Shown here: positions 9,601 to 18,405 of the stretch, in pieces
How the letters are laid out: each line of letters opens with the position of its first letter
How positions within the stretch are numbered: the stretch's first letter is position 1
Source of the DNA: Bacillota bacterium
GTDB taxonomy: Bacteria; Bacillota; UBA4882; UBA8346
NCBI GenBank assembly: GCA_023415835.1
Contig: JAEZJK010000054.1
Span: 3,375-67,374 of the forward strand
Reading direction: 5' to 3'
DNA length: 64,000 bases
The notes under the pieces: generated by a model
What the model saw: only the letters and a program-made list of their open reading frames with translations
Database searches by the model: none
Told to the model about the DNA's origin: nothing
Program-made: the position numbers and the translations under genes

Positions 9601-9652
9601 AAAGGCATGAGCGTGGGCAAGGAGGCCGAATAATCAGCCTTTGATGCCTTTT
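9600..9652 (+). terminator. possible intrinsic terminator after the ribF group
   Basis: A 9-bp closing stem (9600-9608 with 9644-9652) brackets a GC-rich interior with further pairing and ends in TTTT. The T-run is short. The remaining ~240 bases up to ppdK hold no gene I can support. Confidence 0.4.
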
Positions 9653-9896
9653 CATCCTCTCGATTTCTTTCCAGCTAAGGTGGTATTAATTTTATCTGCC
9701 CCGAAGTTTGGGTAGGGGACTGTCTAGAAAAAATGGACATTGTAAAATTACTATAAATTTATGAAATGAGGGAGGATCTTAAATCAAGAATCGCGAATCA
9801 TAAATGTCGGGTTTACGTCAGTAGTGGAAAGTGTAACACATTTCAAGATGCACTTTCTGATAAATGTACACATATCAATTATTTGGAGGTATTTGA

Positions 9897-12629
9897 ATGG
9901 CAAAATACGTTTACTTTTTTGGCGGCGGGAAAGCCGACGGAAATGAGTCAATGAAGAACCTGTTGGGCGGTAAAGGGGCCAACCTGGCGGAAATGGCAGG
10001 ACATTCCGGGCTTCGCCTGCCGGTTCCTCCCGGTTTTACTATTACTACCGAAGTTTGTACATACTATTATGCCAACAAGCATTCTTATCCAAAGGAACTT
10101 CAATCCCAGGTGGAAGAGGCGCTCGGGAAAATTGAAAAATTAATGGGTAAAAAGTTTGGGGACGTTAAGAACCCATTGTTGGTTTCGGTCCGTTCCGGGG
10201 CCCGTAAATCAATGCCTGGAATGATGGATACCGTCTTGAATGTCGGATTAAACGATGAAACAGTTAAAGGTATAATTGAAAAAACTAATAATCCGCGGTT
10301 TGCTTATGACGCTTACCGGCGTTTGGTCATGATGTACGCTGATGTTGTAATGGAAAAAGCCGCAGGGATTGAACCAAAAGATGGCAAAGGGGTCCGTAAA
10401 ATCCTTGACGAGCGTTTGGAGGAAGTAAAAAAAGCAAAAGGTTATCATAATGATACCGATTTGACTGCGGATGACTTGAAACAACTAGTAACCGACTTCA
10501 AAACGATTGTTAAGGATGTACTCGGCAAACCTTTCCCCGAAAATCCCCAGGATCAACTTTGGGGTGGAATCGGCGCTGTTTTTATGAGCTGGAATGGCAA
10601 ACGCGCCGTTGAATACCGCCGCATTGAAAAAATTCCCGATGAATGGGGCACTGCTGTTAACGTCCAGTCAATGGTCTTTGGGAATATGGGTGAAGATTCC
10701 GCAACCGGTGTTGCCTTTACCAGGAATCCCGGGAACGGGGAGAATCATTTTTATGGCGAATATTTGGTTAATGCCCAGGGAGAGGATGTCGTTGCCGGTA
10801 TCCGGACCCCGGCTCCAATCAATGATTATTCCAAGAACGACCAGAGCAAACATCTTCCGACTTTGGAACAGATCATGCCCGAGATTTACAAAGAACTCTA
10901 TGACATTCAAGGGCGCCTTGAAAAACATTACCATGATATGCAGGACATCGAGTTCACCATTGAGAAGGGCACTTTATATATGTTGCAATGCCGCGTCGGC
11001 AAGCGGAATGGTGTAGCTGCCGTTCGAATGGCAACCGAGATGCATAAGGAAAAATTGATCGATGCTGAAACTGCCGTGATGCGTGTAGCCCCCACTCAAC
11101 TAGTGGAATTGCTTCTACCGATGCTTGATCCGGCTGCAGAAAAAAGCGCCAAAGCAATTGCTAAAGGCCTTCCGGCCGGACCTGGCGGCGCCAAGGGGCG
11201 CGTCGTATTCACAAGTGAAGACGCAGTGGCGTGGGCTGCCAAGGGTGAGAAAGTAATCTTAGTCCGTGAAGAAACATCCCCGGAAGATGTTGATGGCATG
11301 CACAAAGCGCAAGCGATTCTCACTACTAAGGGCGGTATGACTTCCCATGCGGCATTAGTTGCCCGCGGTTGGGGTAAGTGTTGTGTCGTCGGTTGTTCGG
11401 AGATCGAAGTCACCGGAAAATCTTTTACCACCAAGGGTGGGGATGTCATAAAAGAAGGTGACTGGATTACTATCAACGGTACTAAAGGTCTGGTATATCA
11501 GGGCGGGCTTTCGTTGGTGGATGCGGATCTTGAACATAACCCATCTTATTTGGATCTAATGAAACTATGCGACCAGCTCAGAACCTTAAAGATTCGGACT
11601 AACGCCGACGCTCCGAAAGACGCTGCTAAGGCCATCCAGTTCGGCGCCGAAGGAATTGGCCTTTTCCGGACTGAGCATATGTTTTACGGTGAGGGAAGCG
11701 ATAAACCATTATTCCTGCTCCGGAAGATGATTATGAGTAAAAACGTCGAAGAACGCCGTTCCGCTTTGAACGAACTCTTCCCATTCGTAAAGAATGATAT
11801 TAAGGCGACTATGGAAGTCCTGAACGGGTTACCAATTACGATCCGGTTGTTAGACCCGCCACTCCACGAATTTGTGCCCCATTCCGAAGATAGGCTGTCG
11901 GCTTTGGCAAAAGAACTTGGAGTAGATCTGGAAGAAGTTAAAAAACGTGGCGAAGGGTTGCGGGAAAACAACCCAATGCTCGGCCATCGTGGGGTTCGGT
12001 TAGGCATTACTTATCCGGAAGTCTCCGAGATGCAGATTCGGGCGATCCTTGAGGCGGCAGGAGAGTTGATTAAAGAAGGTAAGAAAGCCTATCCGGAGAT
12101 TATGATCCCAGTTACCTGTACCGTTAATGAACTTACCGATCAAAGAAAGATCGTTGATCAAATTTATAGTGAAGTTTGCCAAAAACTTGGCCTGAAAGAG
12201 ATTCCGTTTATGTTTGGAACAATGATCGAGATTCCACGCGCGGCGTTGACTGCCGGGAAAATGGCGGAAGTGGCTGAGTTCTTCTCCTTCGGGACCAATG
12301 ATTTGACCCAAATGAGCTTCGGCTTCTCCCGGGATGACATTGGCAGCTTCTTACCGGATTACCTCGATAAGAAAGTTTTGAAGGACGATCCTTTCCAAAC
12401 TATTGATCAGGAAGGCGTCGGCGAGTTGATCAAGTTTGGGATCGATCGCGGCCGCACTACCAGGAAAGACTTAAAGGTTGGTATCTGCGGCGAGCACGGC
12501 GGTGATCCTGAATCGGTAAAATTCTGTCATCGGGTGGGAATGAGCTATGTTTCCTGTTCAACGTTCCGGGTCCCGATCTCCCGGTTGGCTGCGGCTCAGG
12601 CTGCGGTTGAGGATAAAAGGAATAAATAA
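9897..12629 (+). CDS. ppdK: pyruvate, phosphate dikinase
   Basis: PPDK interconverts pyruvate, ATP and phosphate with phosphoenolpyruvate, AMP and pyrophosphate. At 910 residues it has the full length: an N-terminal ATP-grasp domain (LLGGKGANLAEM, VRSGARKSMPGMMDTVLN), the swivelling phosphohistidine domain with GGMTSHAALVARGWGK (His484, with the preceding Thr-Ser as regulatory site) and the C-terminal barrel with FGTNDLTQMSFGFSRDD and the catalytic Cys864 in GICGEHGGDP. Start ATG 9897 has TTGGAGG upstream. Codon use looks optimised and GC-rich relative to neighbours, suggesting high expression. It is monocistronic, ending in a strong terminator. Confidence 0.98.
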   Translation: MAKYVYFFGGGKADGNESMKNLLGGKGANLAEMAGHSGLRLPVPPGFTITTEVCTYYYANKHSYPKELQSQVEEALGKIEKLMGKKFGDVKNPLLVSVRSGARKSMPGMMDTVLNVGLNDETVKGIIEKTNNPRFAYDAYRRLVMMYADVVMEKAAGIEPKDGKGVRKILDERLEEVKKAKGYHNDTDLTADDLKQLVTDFKTIVKDVLGKPFPENPQDQLWGGIGAVFMSWNGKRAVEYRRIEKIPDEWGTAVNVQSMVFGNMGEDSATGVAFTRNPGNGENHFYGEYLVNAQGEDVVAGIRTPAPINDYSKNDQSKHLPTLEQIMPEIYKELYDIQGRLEKHYHDMQDIEFTIEKGTLYMLQCRVGKRNGVAAVRMATEMHKEKLIDAETAVMRVAPTQLVELLLPMLDPAAEKSAKAIAKGLPAGPGGAKGRVVFTSEDAVAWAAKGEKVILVREETSPEDVDGMHKAQAILTTKGGMTSHAALVARGWGKCCVVGCSEIEVTGKSFTTKGGDVIKEGDWITINGTKGLVYQGGLSLVDADLEHNPSYLDLMKLCDQLRTLKIRTNADAPKDAAKAIQFGAEGIGLFRTEHMFYGEGSDKPLFLLRKMIMSKNVEERRSALNELFPFVKNDIKATMEVLNGLPITIRLLDPPLHEFVPHSEDRLSALAKELGVDLEEVKKRGEGLRENNPMLGHRGVRLGITYPEVSEMQIRAILEAAGELIKEGKKAYPEIMIPVTCTVNELTDQRKIVDQIYSEVCQKLGLKEIPFMFGTMIEIPRAALTAGKMAEVAEFFSFGTNDLTQMSFGFSRDDIGSFLPDYLDKKVLKDDPFQTIDQEGVGELIKFGIDRGRTTRKDLKVGICGEHGGDPESVKFCHRVGMSYVSCSTFRVPISRLAAAQAAVEDKRNK

Positions 12630-12638
12630 TCCCTGATT

Positions 12639-12674
12639 AAAAAGGCGGGAGCTAAAATGTCCCCGCCTTTTTTG
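12639..12674 (+). terminator. intrinsic terminator of ppdK
   Basis: An 11-bp stem (12639-12649 with 12662-12672) rich in GC runs into TTTTTTGTTTTT. This is a textbook rho-independent terminator ten bases after the ppdK stop. Confidence 0.85.
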
Positions 12675-12900
12675 TTTTTAAATACTATTTACAGCAATAT
12701 TTAACTAAAAGGTTTTAGATGTTTATGTTGAATATATTCCTGAAATAAATCTACAGATAGTGGAATTCAAATGATAATTTGAAATTTATTAAGTAAGAAG
12801 GCAATAATCCTTAAATATCGCCACTTAGAGAGTTCCATTTTTTAAATGCTTGCCGGAATTTATTTATAAACAAAAACAACATTCTAGTGGAGGTTTTTCG

Positions 12901-13485
12901 ATGAAGGTATTTTATACTTGGATCGCTGTAATGGGTTTACTCCTCTCCTTTTCTTTCGCTGCAACGGCTTCACCCGTATCCGGCGAATTTGACAAGATTT
13001 TGTTTTACGGTATTTATAACGATTTTAACGGAGGGGACATTAAAGGGTCCGAGATGGGATCGTTTTCCGGGTCTGGAATCGGTATTTTAGTCCCGCTCTC
13101 TTCTACCGGTAGCATTGGCTTGGAGTATTCATCAAAGGATTATGACAATCTTTATTATGAACTGCAAGTGACCACCCTCTACCAGGAAAAATACCTATTA
13201 CGGTTTAATTTTGCGAAATATGGCCAAGACGGGACCATCTCGCATTTCGGGGCCTATAAAGATTATCCAATCAATGAAATGTTTCAAGCCCTTTTTGGCG
13301 CCGGTCTTTCAATGGTTTGCTTTGATGATGATCAGGATCCGGAGGACTGGGCCTATTTCTCGTTGTACTTTGAGGCTCAAGGGCAGATGAAGCTGACTGA
13401 AAATACGTTCTTATATGGCGGAGCTTTGTATGATTACCATTTGAATAGCGCTAGTTTAGAGGCTGGGTTGGGAGTGAACTTTTAG
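12901..13485 (+). CDS. exported beta-barrel-like protein (candidate outer-membrane protein)
   Basis: ATG 12901 follows GTGGAGG and gives a 194-residue protein with a clear signal peptide (MKVFYTWIAVMGLLLSFSF followed by Ala-rich cleavage region near residue 24). The mature part has alternating beta-type strands with Gly and aromatic residues and ends in LEAGLGVNF, an alternating strand with terminal Phe as in BAM-dependent outer-membrane proteins. It shares a DFNGGD-type element near the mature N terminus with the next two genes. A TTGAAA/AATAAT pair with 18-base spacing (12779-12808) may be its promoter. No specific family is recognised. Confidence 0.75.
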   Translation: MKVFYTWIAVMGLLLSFSFAATASPVSGEFDKILFYGIYNDFNGGDIKGSEMGSFSGSGIGILVPLSSTGSIGLEYSSKDYDNLYYELQVTTLYQEKYLLRFNFAKYGQDGTISHFGAYKDYPINEMFQALFGAGLSMVCFDDDQDPEDWAYFSLYFEAQGQMKLTENTFLYGGALYDYHLNSASLEAGLGVNF

Positions 13486-13570
13486 GCGCTGTTGCCGTTG
13501 ATTACTCAGGTGACGCAAATTACATGTTTTTATGAGAGTGGGAAATTATAATTATAGGGTTAAAATGGAA

Positions 13571-13606
13571 AAACAGCAGGTAACATTGACTACCTGTTGT
13601 TTTTTA
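13571..13606 (+). terminator. intrinsic terminator after the first barrel gene
   Basis: An 11-bp stem (13572-13582 with 13591-13601, one G-U pair) is followed by six T. It lies 85 bases after the stop of the first barrel gene and isolates it from the next. Confidence 0.75.
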
Positions 13607-13691
13607 TTCTATAGTAATGCTTTGGTTTTAGACGAAGTATGGAAGTTATACTGACAATATTTATTATCTGGTAAAAATTTATAATAATAGG

Positions 13692-13720
13692 TTGTTTTAC
13701 ATAAATCTTCATGTTATGAT
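13692..13720 (+). promoter_or_regulatory. promoter of the second barrel gene
   Basis: TTGTTT (13692-13697) and TATGAT (13715-13720) are 17 bases apart. The -10 is strong and the -35 half-matches. It is about 58 bases upstream of the start at 13778. Confidence 0.5.
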
Positions 13721-13777
13721 TGATAATGGTTTATAAAGGGAATAAATGGTGAATTTAACTATTGAACCGGGAGGTTT

Positions 13778-14449
13778 ATGACGGTGCAAATAAGATGGAG
13801 TATGATAAAATGTTTTGCTTTTGGGGTTTGTTTTTTTGCTTTATTTTTTGGCATGGCTACTCACAGCAGGGCGGAAAGCAAAGAAGAAGGGATGTATTTT
13901 AGTATTATCGGGGTAGAGAATAGTATTGGCGGTGATTTTAACGGAGTTAAAAACTATGAAAATGAGGAACTCAATTTAATAAGTTATACTACGGAAATAG
14001 AGCCGGATCAGGGCTTTGGATTGGCGATTGGGGGTTATAATCAGAAGATAGCTGGGGAAATAAGTTACCTACGTTCGGTTCACGATACAAGCATTCCATT
14101 TGATGGAGATGTTGAATTATTAAATATTGATTTGAAATTGTACATGTTAAAATTATTAAAGCAAAATATTAAAACCTATTTTCTTACCGGGATTGTAATC
14201 CCCAAGATTACCGTTGAGAATGCCGGAACCGACGGAACAAACCTAGGAGATGCTATTTACAGAGGATTTGGATTAAACTTAGGTTTAGGCACTGAAATTC
14301 GAATTCATAACATTGGCATTGATGGTTCTGTGGTTTTCCGGGGCATGCGTATTAATCGGATCGATGTTTTAGGGACTGAACTGGAACCGAAGGATAACTT
14401 TTACGCTAATGGCCGTAGTTATATTATAAAGCTAAATTATTATTTTTGA
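13778..14449 (+). CDS. exported beta-barrel-like protein (candidate outer-membrane protein)
   Basis: A 223-residue protein with an N-terminal signal peptide (hydrophobic stretch at residues ~10-28, cleavage near HSRA). After it come GGDFNG, a FGLAIGGYN strand and several Gly/aromatic alternating strands, ending in YIIKLNYYF, a typical outer-membrane beta-signal with terminal Phe. It resembles the downstream gene in layout (GDF[ND]G near the mature N terminus, GFGLNLGLG before the last strands), so the two are probably paralogues. Start ATG follows GGGAGGT. Family not recognised. Confidence 0.75.
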   Translation: MTVQIRWSMIKCFAFGVCFFALFFGMATHSRAESKEEGMYFSIIGVENSIGGDFNGVKNYENEELNLISYTTEIEPDQGFGLAIGGYNQKIAGEISYLRSVHDTSIPFDGDVELLNIDLKLYMLKLLKQNIKTYFLTGIVIPKITVENAGTDGTNLGDAIYRGFGLNLGLGTEIRIHNIGIDGSVVFRGMRINRIDVLGTELEPKDNFYANGRSYIIKLNYYF

Positions 14450-14584
14450 TCGGGATTTGATGGACTAAACGGATTTCGCGGCCCGAGTCATTACCGGTAG
14501 TAAAAAATCCAGATTCAAAATTTTATCGAGTTTTCCAATGTTTACCTGTGAAATTCATATTTAAAATATGGGAGGGTTAATTAA

Positions 14585-15337
14585 GTGCGGATCACATTTT
14601 TAAAATCTATTGCATTACTGATATCGATATGCATGTTTCTTTGGCTCTTCAATTTACCAACCTTAGCGCTGGATGAAACAAAATATTATTTCGGGTTAAA
14701 AGGACCGTATCATTACCCAGCCGGGGATTTTGACGGAAAAGACAGAGGGGATTTAACGATTGCGCAGGATGAATTGACCTTCGAATTTACATACGACCTT
14801 CATGAATTAGTAGATAATTACGGCGCAGGCCTTACTTTTGGCGCCTATAATGGATTTGCCGCTAGTGAAATCAGTTATTATCAATCGAAACATAATACAA
14901 TATGGGAGGGGATCGAACGAAACCAGAATCAAGCTATACTTGACATTTTAAACTTAGATTTCAAGTTTTTTAAGCCTAATTCCGATGAAAAGAAATTTAG
15001 GCCATATGGACAATTTGGGTTATTATTGTCTTCTTTATCGATCAAAAACTGTGTGAATTTGGTTAGAATTGAAACTGTAACCGATCCTGCAACGGGAACT
15101 GAAACAGAAAGAGTTACCTTTTCCGGAAGAGGTAATGCCCGTTACCGAGGGAGAGGATATAACCTGGGATTTGGATTAATGTATAATATTGGTGAAAGAC
15201 TAATTTTGGACGGTTCGGTTATTTACCAGAAAATATTCTTTGAGGACCTTAAAGCATTTGATATCCGTGAAGATGTTCCGGAAGAATTACTTTTAACGAC
15301 TCGGACTTATAATTTAGGGATCAAGTATTGCTTTTAG
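14585..15337 (+). CDS. exported beta-barrel-like protein, paralogue of its neighbour
   Basis: A 250-residue protein beginning with GTG behind GGGAGG. A signal peptide (residues 1-28, ending ...PTLALDE) is followed by YYFGLKGPYHYPAGDFDG and amphipathic strands; it ends in TYNLGIKYCF, again alternating with a terminal Phe. It shares the GRGYNLGFGL / GFGLNLGLG segment and overall layout with the preceding gene. Its stop lies only three bases from the stop of the convergent LOG gene, with no visible terminator between. Outer-membrane location is inferred from the signal peptide and C terminus. Confidence 0.75.
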   Translation: MRITFLKSIALLISICMFLWLFNLPTLALDETKYYFGLKGPYHYPAGDFDGKDRGDLTIAQDELTFEFTYDLHELVDNYGAGLTFGAYNGFAASEISYYQSKHNTIWEGIERNQNQAILDILNLDFKFFKPNSDEKKFRPYGQFGLLLSSLSIKNCVNLVRIETVTDPATGTETERVTFSGRGNARYRGRGYNLGFGLMYNIGERLILDGSVIYQKIFFEDLKAFDIREDVPEELLLTTRTYNLGIKYCF

Positions 15338-15340
15338 AGA

Positions 15341-15925
15341 TTAGGTTACATCCGTCAACCACTTTTCTTTAATAACCACCGGTTGATAGGAATCGATATA
15401 TTCCAGCGCTTCATTGGCGCTAGTGGCCACATAATACAAACTTTTCGACTCGGGTTTGGCAAACCTTTGGTCAATTATCTCCTCAAATTGCGCCAGCAAC
15501 CGGCCGTAGAACCCGTAGGCATTCAAGATTACTATCGGTTTAGTGTGGTATTTTAATTGTTTTAATGTGATAATTTCCAGGATCTCTTCCAAGGTGCCGA
15601 AACCGCCCGGGAGGGCGATGAAAGCGTCGGAACGGGCATCCATGACCGCCTTCCGTTCCCTTAAACCCTCAGTCACAATCAGCTCGTCACAGCCCGAGTA
15701 AACCACTCCTTCGACGTTTAGGGCCTTCGGAATGACCCCGATTACTTTGCCGCGGTGATGATGGATTGCCTTAGCGGTAGCTCCCATTAATCCAATCAAT
15801 CCGCCTCCGTATAAAAGCGTATCGCCGTGTAAGGCGATTGCTTTACCCAACTTTTCCGCCACTTCAAAATAACAATGGTCAATTGTGCAACTTGAGGAGG
15901 AATACACACAAATAACTTTATTCAT
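15341..15925 (-). CDS. LOG-family protein (TIGR00730), putative nucleotide phosphoribohydrolase
   Basis: The ~194-residue protein has the Rossmann-like start VICVYSSSS, YGGGLIGLMG and the catalytic LPGGFGTLEEILE motif of the LOG/YvdD family, which cleaves the N-glycosidic bond of nucleoside 5'-monophosphates (first known for cytokinin activation). In bacteria outside plant interactions the physiological substrate is unclear. The frame is open to 15988, but AAAGGA lies 7 bases before the ATG at 15925, making that the best start (15931 is also possible). It is convergent with the barrel gene. Confidence 0.88.
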   Translation of the reverse strand: MNKVICVYSSSSCTIDHCYFEVAEKLGKAIALHGDTLLYGGGLIGLMGATAKAIHHHRGKVIGVIPKALNVEGVVYSGCDELIVTEGLRERKAVMDARSDAFIALPGGFGTLEEILEIITLKQLKYHTKPIVILNAYGFYGRLLAQFEEIIDQRFAKPESKSLYYVATSANEALEYIDSYQPVVIKEKWLTDVT

Positions 15926-16032
15926 TTTCATTTCCTTTCGAATTGTCCTTGCAACTATTCTTCTAATCTTAAAGTAAATCCTTCTCAAGGTGAAGTATTG
16001 TGCAGGAAAAATGGATTAGGAAGCGAAGAGAT

Positions 16033-16061
16033 TTAGCAAAATAGTATAACGGGGATATAAT
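16033..16061 (+). promoter_or_regulatory. promoter of the glutaredoxin operon
   Basis: TTAGCA (16033-16038), a 17-base spacer and a perfect TATAAT (16056-16061) precede the ribosome site GGAGGG and the start at 16078. Confidence 0.6.
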
Positions 16062-16077
16062 AATTGTTGGAGGGACA

Positions 16078-16362
16078 ATGGGCGAATTCAATCATATTTC
16101 AGGAAATAACAAAGGTAAAGTCCTGCTATATGCTTTAAGCACCTGTATTTGGTGCCGGAAAACCAAGAAACTTTTGAATGAGTTGGGAATTGATTATGAT
16201 TTTGTCGATGTCGACTTACTGCCTGACAAGGAGGGGCAAAAGGTTCAACTGGAACTAGAGCGTTGGAATGCGAAAGGCTCATTTCCGACTATGGTTATCA
16301 ATGATGAAAAGTGTATTGTCGGGTTTGAAGAGGATCTGATTCGAAAGGAATTTGAAAAATGA
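16078..16362 (+). CDS. glutaredoxin-like protein
   Basis: A 94-residue thioredoxin-fold protein with the redox pair Cys-Ile-Trp-Cys in [15 protein letters not shown], followed by [17 protein letters not shown], where the cis-Pro TP-type loop is FPT. It belongs to the small glutaredoxin/NrdH-like group that exchanges dithiol and disulfide. It overlaps the next gene by four bases, and that gene is a ferredoxin-disulfide reductase; the two are therefore likely redox partners (inference). Confidence 0.85.
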   Translation: MGEFNHISGNNKGKVLLYALSTCIWCRKTKKLLNELGIDYDFVDVDLLPDKEGQKVQLELERWNAKGSFPTMVINDEKCIVGFEEDLIRKEFEK

Positions 16363-16874
16363 GCGCCGACTTCACAATTAGCCCTGAGGAATTGGAAAAG
16401 GCATATCAAAAGTTAAACCAAGAGACCGAAGTTTCCGGTTATCATCTCAATCCGGATTGGGAGTTTACCAAAGCGTTAGTCGAGTCGTTGCTGATTAATC
16501 AAGCCAGATATGGTTATTTGGCTTGTCCGTGCCGGCTGGCTTCGGGGAGACAGGATGAAGATTTGGATATAATTTGTCCCTGTGACTATCGGGATCCTGA
16601 CTTAAGCGAGCACGGGGCCTGTTATTGCGCATTATATGTGTCGGAAAGAGCCCAAAAGGGTGAAATAAACGTAAAGCCGATCCCGGACAGGCGGCCGGGG
16701 CGGGCGGAGAGGGTTCGAAAAATGACTAACGATCAAAATAGAATTGAGATTAAGGATCTAACCTATCCGGTATGGCGTTGTAAGGTATGCGGTTATTTAG
16801 CCGCCCGTAACGAACCACCCGAGGCCTGCCCGATTTGTAAAGCTAAAAAGGAAAGGTTTGAGCGGTTTTTATGA
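16359..16874 (+). CDS. ferredoxin-dependent disulfide reductase catalytic subunit fused to rubredoxin-like domain
   Basis: Residues ~10-100 match the ferredoxin:thioredoxin reductase catalytic chain. The three Cys-X-Cys pairs are at 56/58 (CPC), 73/75 (CPC) and 88/90 (CYC), which would bind the [4Fe-4S] cluster and form the active disulfide. The C terminus (~138-171) is a rubredoxin-like knuckle pair, Cys141-X2-Cys144 and Cys157-X2-Cys160. Fusions of this type are known in anaerobes and methanogens as ferredoxin:disulfide reductases. Gene order with the upstream glutaredoxin suggests that ferredoxin electrons are passed to it. Confidence 0.87.
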   Translation: MSADFTISPEELEKAYQKLNQETEVSGYHLNPDWEFTKALVESLLINQARYGYLACPCRLASGRQDEDLDIICPCDYRDPDLSEHGACYCALYVSERAQKGEINVKPIPDRRPGRAERVRKMTNDQNRIEIKDLTYPVWRCKVCGYLAARNEPPEACPICKAKKERFERFL

Positions 16875-17491
16875 AAAATGGGACTAATAAAGAACTGGTC
16901 AGGTGTGGTTGGGCCGGTACCGATCCTCTATATATTAAATACCATGATACCGAATGGGGAGTTCCGGTTCACGACGACCGGGCTTTATTTGAGTTTTTAA
17001 TATTGGAAGGGGCTCAAGCGGGTTTGAGTTGGATTACGATATTGCGAAAAAGGGAATACTATCGTAAAGCTTTTCATAATTTTAATATCACAGAAGTAGC
17101 GGCTTTTACCGAGGTGAAAATTGCTGAATTAATGAACAATCCGGCGATTATTCGAAACAGGCGCAAGATTGAAGCGGCTGTTTTAAACGCGCGGGCTTTT
17201 AAAAAAGTCCAAGGTGAATTTGATAGTTTTGCCAGTTATCTCTGGAGTTTTGTAGACTATAAACCGATCCAAAACAATTGGAATACTTTAAAGGAGGTAC
17301 CGGCCCAAACGGCAGTATCCCAATCTTTGAGCCGGGATTTGCAAAACCGGGGATTCAAGTTTGTAGGGCCTACCATTTGTTACTCTTTAATGCAGGCGGT
17401 TGGGCTGGTTAATGATCATAACTGTGACTGTTTCCGGTATGCAGAAGTTAAAGCCTTGGGAGATAAAGAGTTTGGTAATATTAAGAGGTGA
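16871..17491 (+). CDS. tag: DNA-3-methyladenine glycosylase I
   Basis: Tag removes 3-methyladenine from alkylated DNA. The N terminus [20 protein letters not shown], then [20 protein letters not shown], and the C-terminal His/Cys zinc site ([11 protein letters not shown]) are diagnostic. The 206-residue length is slightly longer than E. coli Tag. It overlaps the reductase gene by four bases, so base repair and thiol-redox genes are co-transcribed. Confidence 0.94.
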   Translation: MKNGTNKELVRCGWAGTDPLYIKYHDTEWGVPVHDDRALFEFLILEGAQAGLSWITILRKREYYRKAFHNFNITEVAAFTEVKIAELMNNPAIIRNRRKIEAAVLNARAFKKVQGEFDSFASYLWSFVDYKPIQNNWNTLKEVPAQTAVSQSLSRDLQNRGFKFVGPTICYSLMQAVGLVNDHNCDCFRYAEVKALGDKEFGNIKR

Positions 17492-17568
17492 GCTAATTAT
17501 TAGGGCGGCTTGGGCAAGACCTTCGGAAATATGCGTAAAGGGCTGGTAGGAACGGGATTTTGGGTGAG

Positions 17569-17670
17569 ATGGAATTTGTTAATCCACTCAAAAACAAAAC
17601 CGCAAGTGAAGATAAAGCTAAAGAATGGGCTAAGCGAGATTGTGAATACTTTGGAATAAAGGAATTGTAA
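17569..17670 (+). CDS. very short ORF, possibly a gene remnant
   Basis: A 33-residue frame (MEFVNPLKNKTASEDKAKEW then a charged end) fills the gap between tag and tetR. The frame stays open back to 17539 without a start. No ribosome site stands out (GGGTGAG immediately precedes the ATG). It may be the C-terminal remnant of a lost gene; I do not recognise it. Confidence 0.25.
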   Translation: MEFVNPLKNKTASEDKAKEWAKRDCEYFGIKEL

Positions 17671-17715
17671 TTACTTAGGTTCACATTTATTTAATGAAAT
17701 AAGTTTGATTTTTAA

Positions 17716-17745
17716 TTGACTGACAGTCAGTCAGTGGAATATAAT
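17716..17745 (+). promoter_or_regulatory. TetR-regulated promoter with palindromic operator
   Basis: TTGACT (17716-17721) and TATAAT (17740-17745) are 18 bases apart. A perfect 17-bp palindrome, TGACTGACAGTCAGTCA at 17717-17733, covers the -35 and most of the spacer. It has the look of TetR-family operators (TGACTGACTGTCAGTCA type). A repressor bound here would block polymerase, so the tetR-efflux operon is probably autoregulated. Confidence 0.8.
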
Positions 17746-17790
17746 GTGAGGAAAGGAAATTATAATTGATTGTTTCTTTGGAGGTTTGTA

Positions 17791-18387
17791 ATGCCGAGAG
17801 TCACTAAAGATCCGGAAGAACGAAGAAATGAGATTATGTATGCCGCCTATCAGCTATTCGCAACCAAAGGTTTTGAGGAGACGTCGGTTGGCGATATTGT
17901 CAAAAAAGTAGGGGTGGCCCAAGGATTGTTTTATTACTATTTTAAATCTAAGGAACAAATTTTGGAAGCTGTTTTAGAACAATATTCGGGTGAGTTGATC
18001 CAAAAGATTAACCAGATTGCCCTGGATGTTTCAAAAAATAGTTTGGAGAAAATTCAAGCGATCTTCGACGCTTTTTTTGATTTCGGAGAATTTGACGACC
18101 GGATGGTAAGTTACGCTCACCGTCCTGAAAATTCCCAAATGCACCAGCATTTTATGTTCCAGACCATTAAAAAGATATTGCCTAACTTGACAGAAGTGGT
18201 TAAACAAGGGGTTAGCGAAGGGTTATTTGAAACATCATACCCGGAAGACACAACCGCGATTATAACTATGGGAATAGGCGCCTATGTTCATTCCATTGAA
18301 GGATTTTTTGAACAGCGAGAGGCCTTCTTCGCAAAAAGGAAATCTTTTATTGAGATTATTAGTAAAGCCCTGGGCGTTAACTTATAA
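17791..18387 (+). CDS. TetR/AcrR-family transcriptional repressor
   Basis: A 198-residue TetR-type regulator. The N-terminal helix-turn-helix is clear (IMYAAYQLFATKGFEETSVG, then IVKKVGVAQGLFYYYFKSKE), and the rest is the helical ligand-binding domain. ATG 17791 follows GGAGGTTTGTA. It is the first gene of an operon with an ABC ATPase, a permease and an adaptor, directly behind a promoter carrying a palindrome; it is most likely the repressor of its own operon, released by an efflux substrate. Confidence 0.9.
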   Translation: MPRVTKDPEERRNEIMYAAYQLFATKGFEETSVGDIVKKVGVAQGLFYYYFKSKEQILEAVLEQYSGELIQKINQIALDVSKNSLEKIQAIFDAFFDFGEFDDRMVSYAHRPENSQMHQHFMFQTIKKILPNLTEVVKQGVSEGLFETSYPEDTTAIITMGIGAYVHSIEGFFEQREAFFAKRKSFIEIISKALGVNL

Positions 18388-18405
18388 GAATATTGGGGTG
18401 TTAAT

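Noticed and set aside
9766..9954. 62-residue plus-strand frame before ppdK
   Set aside because: It overlaps the ppdK start in another frame, has no convincing ribosome site, and its sequence looks random.
17493..17684. 63-residue minus-strand frame between tag and tetR
   Set aside because: No ribosome site or family; it is antisense to a short plus-strand frame and ends next to the tag stop.
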